From: Bin87 sp965219925
GTDB taxonomy: Bacteria; Chloroflexota; Dehalococcoidia; Lucifugimonadales; UBA3495
Reading direction: 5' to 3'
Length of the DNA: 64,000 bases
Assembly: GCA_965219925.1 (NCBI GenBank)
Contig: OZ244795.1
Location: forward strand, 3,596,001 to 3,660,000
The position numbers and the translations under genes are program-made. Below, one piece after another: positions 45,431-53,836 of the stretch. Position 1 is the stretch's first letter, and every line of letters begins with the position of its first letter. Below the pieces are notes generated by a model that saw only the letters and a list, made by a program, of their open reading frames with translations, searched no databases and had not been told where the DNA came from.

Positions 45431-46653
45431 CAGGGCAATCGCGTTCTGATGGTAGAGTAGATGGGGCAAAGGATGAGAATGACGGAAAGATGGGGGAGTG
45501 ATGGGGAATTGGGAAGGTGCAACCATCATGGACTACTTTGAAAGCCTGGATGACCCCCGGGTGGACCGGGGCAAGCGGCATAAATTGGTGGACCTCATCG
45601 CCATAGCCATCAGTGCCGTCATCTGCGGCGCTGATTCGTGGGTCTACGTGGAGATGTTCGGCAAGAGCAAGGAAGGATGGTTTCGCACTTTCCTGGAACT
45701 GCCTCACGGCATTCCGTCTCACGACACCTTCGGCGACGTCTTCTCCCGGTTGGACGCGGAACAGTTCCAGGAGTGCTTTATGGGATGGACGCAGGCGGTG
45801 GCCGACCTGCTGCCTGGGGAGGTGGTGGCTATCGATGGCAAAACAGTGCGCCGTTCTCACGATGGCGCAGCGGGACGGCGTGCCATCCACCGGGTCAGCG
45901 CCTGGGCCTCGGCCAACACCCTGACCCTGGGACAGGTGAAGACGGAGGAGAAGTCCAACGAAATCACCGCCATACCCCGGCTGCTGGCGATGCTGGAACT
46001 GACCGGGGGCATCGTTACCATCGATGCCATGGGGTGCCAGAAGGAGATCGCCCAGGGGATTCTGGACCGGGAGGCGGACTATGTGCTGGCGGTGAAGGAG
46101 AACCAGGGCCAACTGCACGAGGATGTGAAGGACCTGTTCCAGGGAGGGGAGGAGTTTGCCTACCAAGGGTTACCCCACGAATACGCCACTACTCTGGACA
46201 AGGGACATGGCCGGGTGGAAGGGCGGGAGTGCGGGGTGATTAGCGACCCTTTGAGTTTGGAGTACCTCAGCACTGGGAAGGACTGGCCCAGCTTGCGGTC
46301 TGTGGTCAAGGTGGCCAGCCAGCGTCACACGGCGGAGGGAACCACAGTGCAGCCCCGGTACTACATCAGCAGTCTGGAGGCCCCAGCGGAACGGCTGCTG
46401 GGGGTGGTCCGTACCCACTGGAGCATCGAGAACTCCTTGCACTGGAGCCTGGACGTGACCTTTGGCGAAGACCGGTGCCGGATCCGCAAGGACCACGCTC
46501 CCCAGAACATGGCGACGCTGCGGCAGGTTTCGCACAATCTGCTCAAGAACGAAACGAGCCTGAAGGTGGGCATCCAGGGGAAACGCCGCCAGGCCGGCTG
46601 GAAGGAGGACTACCTGCTGAAAGTCCTACGCAGCTAAAACGCGATTGCCCTGA
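45431..46653 (+). mobile_element. ISAs1-family element, apparently intact
   Basis: A 1,223-bp element with perfect 15-bp inverted repeats, CAGGGCAATCGCGTT (45431-45445) and its complement (46639-46653), surrounding one complete transposase gene. It truncates the VapC-like gene. Confidence 0.9.
45501..46637 (+). CDS. ISAs1-family transposase (intact)
   Basis: A 378-residue DDE transposase. YFESLDDPRVDRGKRHKLVDLIAIAISAVICGADSW is the family N-terminus, EVVAIDGKTVRRSHDG near 118 carries the first Asp, IVTIDAMGCQKEIAQ the second, and VVRTHWSIENSLHWSLDVTFGEDRCR the third acidic residue. GGGGAGTG lies just upstream of ATG 45501. No lesion is visible, so this copy could be the source of mobility for the decayed ISAs1 pieces at 7.8 kb and 57.1 kb. 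Confidence 0.92.
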   Translation: MGNWEGATIMDYFESLDDPRVDRGKRHKLVDLIAIAISAVICGADSWVYVEMFGKSKEGWFRTFLELPHGIPSHDTFGDVFSRLDAEQFQECFMGWTQAVADLLPGEVVAIDGKTVRRSHDGAAGRRAIHRVSAWASANTLTLGQVKTEEKSNEITAIPRLLAMLELTGGIVTIDAMGCQKEIAQGILDREADYVLAVKENQGQLHEDVKDLFQGGEEFAYQGLPHEYATTLDKGHGRVEGRECGVISDPLSLEYLSTGKDWPSLRSVVKVASQRHTAEGTTVQPRYYISSLEAPAERLLGVVRTHWSIENSLHWSLDVTFGEDRCRIRKDHAPQNMATLRQVSHNLLKNETSLKVGIQGKRRQAGWKEDYLLKVLRS

Positions 46654-46713
46654 CCCAGCATTCGGTATTCATTGACATATTCCCGTCCTGTGGTACACTG
46701 AAGTAGTGAGGCC

Positions 46714-46799
46714 TCTCTCCCCGCACATGCGGAGGTATTCCATCACAGAGTGTCCTCTCAGTCAGGATGATCTTCTCCCCGCACTTGCGGGGGTGTATG
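46714..46799 (+). CRISPR. Possible CRISPR remnant: two degenerate 28-bp repeats
   Basis: TCTCCCCGCACATGCGGAGG (within 46714-46741) and TTCTCCCCGCACTTGCGGGG (within 46772-46799) share about 21 of 28 bases and a CCCCGCA...TGCGG(G)G stem, the look of type I-E repeats. The spacer between them is 30 bases. There are no cas genes in the window and only one spacer, so this is a weak call. Confidence 0.35.
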
Positions 46800-47015
46800 A
46801 AAAGAACCGGCGCGCCAGCGACGGTCTTTTTATGAAGACCATTGGGTTGGCTGGGATGTAGGCGATTATCAAATGGCCAGCCGCAGATGACGATTGATCA
46901 CCACTTCCGGTTGACCGCTGTTCAAGCCAAAAACCCAGTCGAATGCGAGCAAGACCCCCGTCGACGGGGATCTGAGAATCCGAGGGCAGCACCCGTGGAG
47001 ACCAGCCGGCGGACA

Positions 47016-49658
47016 TCATGCGGCCAAGTCAACCGGGCTCCAGCCGTCGCCGTGGTAACGCCAGGCGTGGCGCGCCCCCTGTCCCAGGATGAGGATGTCG
47101 CCGGTCCAGCCTGAGTTCAGCATTCGCTGGGCCACGTCCATGGGGAACTCGGCGACCGGCTTGACCTCGGCGTAGGCTTCACCGTCGTTCAGGGCGAGGC
47201 GGAAGTCGGGCGTCCAGCCGTCGAACCGCACCGGTTCGTACTCCCAGGCCATTCCCCGTTTGTCGAACCAAGCCGCCCATCGGGCCTCCAGCTGGCTGCG
47301 GAAGGTCGTGCCGGCGTACTCGGTGATGACCGGCGTCTGCTCGGGACTCAGGGTGTGAGGTGCTACGTTGACCGTCCACCGGTGCAGCGCGGTTGCGGTT
47401 TCCTCCCGCAGCAGCCGATCCCGCTCCGAACGCTGGCCCGGCTGTCGGGCGATCTCCAGGAGCGCCTGGGTGTATTGGCCCAGGTTGTCGGCGATGGCCT
47501 TTGATAATCCCAGGCCGCCGCCCACCTTGTCCCAGATGACGATGGCGCGGTGTACCTCGCTGCTGTGCCCGTCGCGAACCACCTGGACGTTCTGGTGCGT
47601 GGTTCGGATGTCGGCGGGATGGATCGATTCCCGGCTGCACAGCACCGTCCGGAGGACCCGGGCCACGTCCCTGCGTGTGTTGGCGTCGTCGAACCAGTCC
47701 TCCCAGATGATGATCACCGTCGCCGTGGTGCGCAGGTTGGTCGCCACCTCGGGTATCCCTTCGGGGCCGTAATGGATGTCTCGCCACTCGGTATCGCCCG
47801 GCTCACGGACGGAGCAGCCGACGATGCGCTCCCAGGCCACTGCCTGAGCGTGGGTGCAGTACTCCAGGTGGCCCTGATCGGAGAGGCGGGGCTGCTGCAG
47901 GGTGACGGTGGCGCCACTGCGGATGATGGGCCGGGTCTCCCGTGGGGGAGCGTGCCGCGCCGTGATCACCGTCTCGCCGCCGGTCTCCCGCCAGGCTAAG
48001 ACGGAGTAGCTCTGCTTGGCGTGGAAGTAGGTGGCCAGCGGGTAGGCGTCGCGGGCTGCCTCCCGGCGGGTGACCTCGCTGGTGAGCAGCTCCATCTCAC
48101 CACCCGGCATCAGCTGCACGATGCGGGCTCGCCCGTCGGCGGCGTCCCTGATGTCATTGCGGTGGGGCTGCTGCGGGTCCCCGGTCTGGAACTCCGGCGC
48201 GTAGTGCTCGCCCCGGGCGATCTCCCGCAGCGTCTGGGGCAGCTGTTCCGGCCAGGCGTCCGTGGGTGATGGGATAGCCCGCTCCATGCCGTTGAGATCG
48301 GTCTCCTTGGCCAGGCAGCGGCCGTGGGTGTTCTTGATGTTGGGATTGGATGGATACAGCCGGGCCGGCTCCACCGACTGATGCCAGTAGGTCTCGAGAC
48401 TGTCCTCGTGGAACTGGAAGGCGTGCTGCGGCGCCACGATGATGAACCGGCCCGGGCCGGTGCGTCCCACCCGTCCGGCCCGCTGCCTGAGGCGTCCCAC
48501 CGAGTGGGGCAACCCCAGGTTGAAGCCCACCTGCAGATCGGGGATGTCGATGCCCAGCTCCATGGCGCTGGTGCTGGCCAGCCCTCGAATATCGCCGGCC
48601 TTGAGCGCATCCTCGATTTGCTCCCGGCGCATCAGGCCGGACCGATAGGCCATGGCGTCCCGGGACTCCACGATGATGGCGTCCTCGGTGATGCTGCGCG
48701 CCGCCTCGATGCCGGCAGCGGCGCGTTCCGCCAGCTGCCGGTCGTCCACGAAGGCGATGTACGACCGGTTGGGATCGTCGCTGATCACCTCCCGCACCGC
48801 CGCCTGCAGGTCCCGCCAGCCCTCGTCGTGGGGCTCACGCCCGATGACGTGCTGCACCATGAGCTCGGCGCGGGGACTGCCGTTGTACCGGTCGTCCACC
48901 ACCTGGAAGGGCAGGCCGGTGAGAGTTTCGAGGTGCTGGGCCGGGTTGTGGATGGTGGCGCTGGCCGCGATGATCCGGAGTGGCTCGAACTGCGACATCA
49001 ACTCCCGGCGCTTCTGCTGCAGCCGGTGCAGCAGGTAGAGGCAGTGGGTTCCCAAAGCGCCGTCATAGGTGTGAGCCTCGTCCAGGATGAGAAACGCCAG
49101 GTTGGACAGGAAGCGGCGCACGTTGTACTGGGTGTTCTGCACTTCTCTCAGGTCGTGGCGCAACGGCCGTCGGCCGTAGAGGGGCTCCGAGTAGGCCATC
49201 AGCCACTGCTGGATCACGTCGGGGGTCATCAGGGCCAACCGGGTGCGCTGCAGGATCTGCCGCCGCTCGGTGAGGTCGCGGACGTCGCCGTCGATCCGGT
49301 TGATGCTCTCGGGGTCCAGTCCGGTGGCCTCCGCCAGGTTCCGCCAACGGATGACCTGGTCCCGGGCCAGGGCCTTGATGGGATAGATGGCAATGGCCGT
49401 GGCGTTGGGATGAGTGGCCAGATGGTGCAGGGTGGGCGCCTGGAAGACCAGGGACTTGCCGCTGGCGGTACCGGTGCTGATCACCAGGTTGTGGCCCTTT
49501 TCCAAAAGCTCCAGCCCCATGGCCTGGTGGAGGTAGAGTTGACCACCGCCCGTCTGGGCCTTTACCGCGGGCCAGACCGGGCTGTCGGCCAGCCAGGCGG
49601 GCATGGCGCCGTGGCGGGCCTCCTGGCCGGGGATGGTGATCTCGTCGCGAATATCCAT
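47016..49658 (-). CDS. DEAD/DEAH helicase (YprA/MrfA-like) fused to a PD-(D/E)XK nuclease domain
   Basis: An 880-residue superfamily 2 helicase. Walker A is GTASGKSLVFQAP (63-), with IYPIKALARDQ, Walker B LAFLILDEAHTYDG, motif III AASATIHNP, then domain 2 with STSAMELGIDIPDLQVGFNLGLPHSVGRLRQRAGRVGRTGPG. A DUF1998-like region follows (IVIWDKVGGGLGLSKAIADNL), but the four metal-binding Cys of MrfA-type proteins are absent; instead the last about 90 residues (RSQLEARWAAWFDKRGMAWEYEPV, then GWTPDFRLA and AYAEVKPVAEF) carry the D...ExK signature of PD-(D/E)XK nucleases. It lies 16 bases after the zinc-ribbon gene. A DNA-processing or defence role is inference. Confidence 0.75.
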   Translation of the reverse strand: MDIRDEITIPGQEARHGAMPAWLADSPVWPAVKAQTGGGQLYLHQAMGLELLEKGHNLVISTGTASGKSLVFQAPTLHHLATHPNATAIAIYPIKALARDQVIRWRNLAEATGLDPESINRIDGDVRDLTERRQILQRTRLALMTPDVIQQWLMAYSEPLYGRRPLRHDLREVQNTQYNVRRFLSNLAFLILDEAHTYDGALGTHCLYLLHRLQQKRRELMSQFEPLRIIAASATIHNPAQHLETLTGLPFQVVDDRYNGSPRAELMVQHVIGREPHDEGWRDLQAAVREVISDDPNRSYIAFVDDRQLAERAAAGIEAARSITEDAIIVESRDAMAYRSGLMRREQIEDALKAGDIRGLASTSAMELGIDIPDLQVGFNLGLPHSVGRLRQRAGRVGRTGPGRFIIVAPQHAFQFHEDSLETYWHQSVEPARLYPSNPNIKNTHGRCLAKETDLNGMERAIPSPTDAWPEQLPQTLREIARGEHYAPEFQTGDPQQPHRNDIRDAADGRARIVQLMPGGEMELLTSEVTRREAARDAYPLATYFHAKQSYSVLAWRETGGETVITARHAPPRETRPIIRSGATVTLQQPRLSDQGHLEYCTHAQAVAWERIVGCSVREPGDTEWRDIHYGPEGIPEVATNLRTTATVIIIWEDWFDDANTRRDVARVLRTVLCSRESIHPADIRTTHQNVQVVRDGHSSEVHRAIVIWDKVGGGLGLSKAIADNLGQYTQALLEIARQPGQRSERDRLLREETATALHRWTVNVAPHTLSPEQTPVITEYAGTTFRSQLEARWAAWFDKRGMAWEYEPVRFDGWTPDFRLALNDGEAYAEVKPVAEFPMDVAQRMLNSGWTGDILILGQGARHAWRYHGDGWSPVDLAA

Positions 49659-49673
49659 GGTGGCCAGGCCGGG

Positions 49674-49973
49674 TCAGACTCCCGGCGTTTCGTTGATGCG
49701 GTCGCAGCACGTCGGCCCGCAAGCCTTGAGATCACCGGCTCGGGTGTCGAAGCCGTGGCCGGCCGGGATCCGTTCGCCGCACCAGGCGCAGATCCTCCGC
49801 AGCAGGGCCGAGCGCAACGCTTCAGGGAATGACGCCGGGTCCAGCGTGGGCCAGTGATTGCGGCAGTACCAGTCAGCCAGATCGTCAGCGATGGCCGGTA
49901 TCGACTGCTCCAGTATGTCGATGGTCAAGCTATCCTGCCATTCGGCGAAACGGCGCTCCTGGTCATCGGTCAT
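49674..49973 (-). CDS. Small zinc-ribbon protein
   Basis: A 99-residue protein from ATG 49973 (MTDDQERRFAEWQDSL). The N-terminal half is helical (ILEQSIPAIADDLADWYCRNHWP) and the C-terminal half holds ICAWCGERIP and later LKACGPTCCDR, a probable four-Cys zinc ribbon. It ends 16 bases before the helicase-nuclease start, so the two are co-transcribed and may act together. No named family. Confidence 0.6.
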   Translation of the reverse strand: MTDDQERRFAEWQDSLTIDILEQSIPAIADDLADWYCRNHWPTLDPASFPEALRSALLRRICAWCGERIPAGHGFDTRAGDLKACGPTCCDRINETPGV

Positions 49974-50096
49974 AGTGACCTCCACATCCCTTCCGTGAAC
50001 GTGGTCCTACGGATGGCGAATACACGCATGAACAACAGCGCGAGTGCCCGGACCATTGTGCTGAGCAATGGCCCAATGTATGAACTGCAGCCGGCA

Positions 50097-50474
50097 TCAA
50101 TGATCAGTTCTGGGCGGCTTCCGCACCACGTCATCAGGGTGGTTCTCCGCATACTGCTCCAGTTTCTCCATCCCCTGCGCCAACTTGCGCGACGGCCGGA
50201 TGGATGGCGTCCAGTCGATGAAGTACTCCGCCGTAAACTCCCGAGGCCCGGCCAGGGTAACGCCGCGGACCACCCAATCGGGTGGTGGCCTGCAAAAAGC
50301 GCCGTCAACGCACTGCACCACCTGGCCGGCCAGGGAGCGTTCACGTCGAAACAGTTCAAGGGCGTAGTTGGCCTTCCGGCGCGTATCGTACTGCTCTTCG
50401 GTGCGCTCCAGCGACCTTATGATGCCGCCTGGATCCCTCTTGTAGTGCCAGATGTGGAAGTGGACATCAGCCAT
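50097..50474 (-). CDS. Hypothetical protein in the helicase operon
   Basis: A 125-residue soluble protein (MADVHFHIWHYKRDPGGIIRSLERTEEQYDTRRKANYALELFRRE...). It has a basic, helical first half and an acidic WTPSIRPSRKLAQGMEKLEQYAENHPDD tail. It is encoded on the same strand upstream of the zinc-ribbon and helicase genes with a 123-base gap. No family recognised. Codon use and composition look like a real gene. Confidence 0.5.
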   Translation of the reverse strand: MADVHFHIWHYKRDPGGIIRSLERTEEQYDTRRKANYALELFRRERSLAGQVVQCVDGAFCRPPPDWVVRGVTLAGPREFTAEYFIDWTPSIRPSRKLAQGMEKLEQYAENHPDDVVRKPPRTDH

Positions 50475-50642
50475 CGCAGTCCCCCAGCCGCCAGCGCGGA
50501 CAATTGTACTCGGCTGAGATTATACAATGAGTGGGGAATGGACGTAATGGATGTTGCGCGAACCAATTCGGGTGTCCATTAGGGGTATGTTGGCAGGAAA
50601 GCTTGAAATTCAAGCCTGTAGAGACAAAGGAAACCATCCGGC

Positions 50643-52127
50643 CTAAAAGGGTTCCCTGTACTCTGACGGCAGGGCCTTTCTCCCGTTCTCAATGGACCTC
50701 ATGGTTTCTCTCCAGGTCCTATTTGTTCCAGTCGCTGCGCCGCTGCCTTGACCGAGGCGCGCAGTTGTATGACGGGAGGTGACCGCTTTCGCCGCTTCAT
50801 CGAGACCAGGGAATAGAGTCTCACGAGTGACGTGGAGCAATTCGAGCTCCTTCAAGATCCGGCTCTTGCATCCGGGTGGGATGGTCAACGTGTAATGATG
50901 ATAGCTTGGTATCGACTCGTTCCATCGGACAATCTGGTCGCGCTCGAATCTTTCGTGAAACGCCGAAATCAAGAATGCCCCGGCCTGGGCCCTCAATCGC
51001 TCGACCGCCTGTTGGGGTTCGACAACAAACACCCGGAACAAGTCCCTCGGGTCGATGCGACGCTGGAAATGCGGTTTCTCTATCCCGATCAGGTGGTAGA
51101 GCCTGTTCATCACCTGGGAATAATGTAGTCTAGGCCAATCGCAGCCGCGCCGTTTGCCCAGCAACAGATTCTGTTCGGACCGCGTGAGCTTGGCAAAGTT
51201 CGTTATAACGCTGACAGTGTCGCTGTTGTACGGTTTTACCATGCTATGAGGGACGGCGAACACGTGCAGGCGTCCCTCCTCATCGATCAGGTCCCCATCG
51301 CAAGCGTAGAATAGCGCCGCTAAAGGGTTCTTGGTAACGTCCAGCAGTCTGGTCTTGAGCCCATGGTGCTGCGCCAGAACCCATTGATCCAATGCCGAAA
51401 CCATCCCGGAGAAGTCCTCGGGGCGACGGGTCATCATGTCGAGCAACATCCGACCTTCGCTTTCCCGCAAATGAGTGCGCCGCATCGCTGATGGACGCAA
51501 TTTCCAGTGCTTCTCTTCGCCGCGGTAATACAGTTCAAAATCGCTCGTCGCACTGCGCCGCTCACGCAGATCCAAGCACATATCAATCAGGTCAGCCACA
51601 CGCCTGATGACCGTCTTAGCCGGCGATCCCGGATCTTTGGCAGGGTCCATATGCCGAAATAGGTGTGCCCGCCAGGGGCGTGTCGCCGTCAGATCAGTTC
51701 CGGTCAAGTTGGCAAGGGCGAACTCGGCTTGGTCCACCTTGGCGCCCCGCAGGACGGCGTTCTCCAAGTTCGCATACGTGAATTCCGCTCCGGTCAGTAC
51801 GGCGGCCTCCAGGTTCGCTTCCCGAAGGTCTGCGTTGAGGAAATTCGCCTCCTGGAGGTTGAAACTGGTATATGGATTGCGGAAATCGGTCCGCGCCAGG
51901 TTGGTAAAACTGAGATTGGCCACAGGGTAATCCGTAGCCTGTTCGACGGAGCGGCCCTGCTCGCGCTCGGCCTGCTGGACCAGGAAGAAACCGACGTGAG
52001 CACCGTTCAAGTCGCGTTGGTGTCCGCCGCTCGCCGGAAGACCGGGTCCTCTGTCCCAAGCGTTCATATTCGCGTTCCAAGATTGAACGCCCTGCAGGAA
52101 TAATTGAAGGTCCTCATCGTTCGCCAT
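50643..52127 (-). CDS. Pentapeptide-repeat/FRG-domain protein
   Basis: A 494-residue protein starting at ATG 52127. Residues about 70-150 are pentapeptide repeats (NLQEANFLNADLREANLEAAVLTGAEFTYANLENAVLRGAKVDQAEFALANL). An FRG domain follows from about 190: FELYYRGEEKHWKLRPSAMRR, MVSALDQWVLAQHHGLKTRLLDVTKNPLAALFYAC, and later HVFAVPHSMV. FRG domains occur in many phage-defence and toxin-like genes, but their activity is not well established. The gene is the upstream member of the minus-strand helicase cluster and is divergent from viperin. C-terminal region basic and unremarkable. Confidence 0.8.
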   Translation of the reverse strand: MANDEDLQLFLQGVQSWNANMNAWDRGPGLPASGGHQRDLNGAHVGFFLVQQAEREQGRSVEQATDYPVANLSFTNLARTDFRNPYTSFNLQEANFLNADLREANLEAAVLTGAEFTYANLENAVLRGAKVDQAEFALANLTGTDLTATRPWRAHLFRHMDPAKDPGSPAKTVIRRVADLIDMCLDLRERRSATSDFELYYRGEEKHWKLRPSAMRRTHLRESEGRMLLDMMTRRPEDFSGMVSALDQWVLAQHHGLKTRLLDVTKNPLAALFYACDGDLIDEEGRLHVFAVPHSMVKPYNSDTVSVITNFAKLTRSEQNLLLGKRRGCDWPRLHYSQVMNRLYHLIGIEKPHFQRRIDPRDLFRVFVVEPQQAVERLRAQAGAFLISAFHERFERDQIVRWNESIPSYHHYTLTIPPGCKSRILKELELLHVTRETLFPGLDEAAKAVTSRHTTARLGQGSGAATGTNRTWRETMRSIENGRKALPSEYREPF

Positions 52128-52512
52128 GGACGCGCTCACTATTAGGGTGTCGTTTGATTGTAGTGATCCTTCGATTCGACTAATGGAAAAGTTACAGGCT
52201 TATCTGGAATCGCAACACCCGTGCCAAGGCTGTGGCAAGCCCGTCTGCAATGGTGACGATTCTGCCGCCACTACGGATTGCGTCTAATCTACCAGCAACG
52301 CGGCTTCTCGGACCTGCTGCTGGACTGACCTGTAATCAGTGCCCCGCTGTAAAACCCGGGCCCTCTCAGACCGTGTTCGCCATCGAAATCCAGGGGGCGA
52401 ATCGCCAGCAATCTGCGATTTGTCCGCCCAACTGGGGCTGACGGCCCGGAAGAGCGAACCTACGATGATCATAAAACGCTTCCGTTGAACTACGAATTAT
52501 CGTGGGGTCGAA
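52128..52512. other. Divergent intergenic region between FRG and viperin genes
   Basis: About 385 bases with no credible gene; it should contain the two divergent promoters. No palindromic operator stood out. Confidence 0.45.
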
Positions 52513-53382
52513 ATGAACATCTCAAGCGAAATACCCTCGGTCAACTTCCACCTGTGGAAGCCGTGCAACATGAGGTGCCGGTACTGCTTCGCCACCTTTC
52601 AGGATGTCGGGCAGGACGTTCTGCCCAGAGGACATCTGACGCGTGAGGGTTGCCTCTCGGTGGTGGACGCGCTGGCCAGCGCGGGGTTCAATAAAATCAA
52701 CTTCGCCGGCGGGGAACCCACCCTCTGCCCCTGGCTCCCGGACCTGATACGGCGGTCCAAGGCACTGGGATGCACCACGTCCGTCGTCACCAACGGCAGC
52801 CGCATCGCACCGGATTGGTTGGATCGCGTGGAAAATGCTCTTGACTGGGCCACCTTGAGCATAGACACGGTGGATCCGCAGAAGCTGGAAGAATTGGGAC
52901 GAACTACCCGGGCCGGTCCTCCCACTGAGGATGACTACCTGGGAGTCATCGATCTGCTGAAGAAGAGGGGCATCCGCCTGAAAATCAACACTGTGGTTAC
53001 GCGGAGCAACTGTGACGAGGACCTGACCGACTTCATCGCCAAAGCGTGTCCGGAACGGTGGAAGCTGCTGCAGGTGCTTCCGGTCGGTGGCCAGAACGAC
53101 GGGCTGGTCGACGACCTGGTGATCAGGCCTGAGCAGTTCGCCCACTACGTCAGCCGCAACAGGTGCGTGGAGGCCATGGGGATCGCGGTGGTTCCGGAGA
53201 GCAATGACCTGATGACCGGCAGCTACGTGATGGTCGACCCGGCGGGACGCTTCTTCGACAATACGGCCGGAGCACACATGTACAGCCGGCCCATAAACGA
53301 GGTCGGTGTCGGTGCCGCGCTGCGCGAGGTATCGGTCGACCCCGACAAATTCCGGTTGCGGGGTGGCCTGTATGATTGGTGA
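52513..53382 (+). CDS. Prokaryotic viperin (antiviral radical SAM enzyme)
   Basis: A 289-residue radical-SAM protein. The CxxxCxxC iron-sulfur motif is at Cys18, Cys22 and Cys25 (WKPCNMRCRYCFATF), the SAM-binding GGEP at 66-69 (KINFAGGEPTL), then VVTNGSRI near 95 and WATLSIDTVDP. The viperin-type start PSVNFHLW and the C-terminal FRLRGGLYDW ending are characteristic of viperins, which convert CTP, UTP or GTP to 3'-deoxy-3',4'-didehydro nucleotides that block phage transcription or replication. A nucleotide kinase often accompanies viperins but none is adjacent. The next gene on this strand starts within 20 bases. Its presence anchors the surrounding genes as a defence island. Confidence 0.88.
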   Translation: MNISSEIPSVNFHLWKPCNMRCRYCFATFQDVGQDVLPRGHLTREGCLSVVDALASAGFNKINFAGGEPTLCPWLPDLIRRSKALGCTTSVVTNGSRIAPDWLDRVENALDWATLSIDTVDPQKLEELGRTTRAGPPTEDDYLGVIDLLKKRGIRLKINTVVTRSNCDEDLTDFIAKACPERWKLLQVLPVGGQNDGLVDDLVIRPEQFAHYVSRNRCVEAMGIAVVPESNDLMTGSYVMVDPAGRFFDNTAGAHMYSRPINEVGVGAALREVSVDPDKFRLRGGLYDW

Positions 53383-53398
53383 CGAGCACGAGGACAAT

Positions 53399-53836
53399 AT
53401 GAAGGAACGCGAAGTTACTCCCCGCCTTCCCACCAGTAGCCAGGTAATCGGAGCCCTGGTTACAAGATTGAGCATCAGGCACCCCGTACTCCAGAGCAGA
53501 ACGGCGCGCCGGTATTTCTCCGCCGATCCGGAGCGCCTGGTGAATGATTCCAGCAGGAGCGAGATCATCGAGGCCATAGCGGAGGTGCTGACCGGCTCCG
53601 GTTTCATTGCGTCGCCGCAGACGAAGGAGGAGGACAACTACGAGCTGGCGCCCGCGTTGGCCTCCATGCTGCGGTGGCACGCGGACAACTGGGACCTGTT
53701 CCGATCGTTCCTCCGGCGGAGGACGATGAGCGTTATGCCCAGCCATCTGCCGAAGGTCTGGGAGGTCTACGTCAGGCTTGCCGTCATCGACCTCGCCCTC
53801 AGGGTAGCCGCCCATCTTCATCTTGCCGGATCGTAG
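53399..53836 (+). CDS. Viperin-associated N-terminal helical segment, probably the first part of the HTH-TPR protein
   Basis: A 145-residue open frame starting at ATG 53399 (GAGG six bases upstream; ATG 53372 overlapping viperin's stop is an alternative). Helical, with IIEAIAEVLTGSGFIASPQTKEEDNYELAPALASMLRWHADNWDLF. It ends at a TAG (53834), but the same frame continues sensibly as PAALDFLGWASVGARGDFLNRKREQTPLS and then, after a two-base slip, into the HTH of the next frame. So the two open frames probably form one gene with a stop and a CT-repeat frameshift. Function unknown. Confidence 0.55.
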   Translation: MKEREVTPRLPTSSQVIGALVTRLSIRHPVLQSRTARRYFSADPERLVNDSSRSEIIEAIAEVLTGSGFIASPQTKEEDNYELAPALASMLRWHADNWDLFRSFLRRRTMSVMPSHLPKVWEVYVRLAVIDLALRVAAHLHLAGS

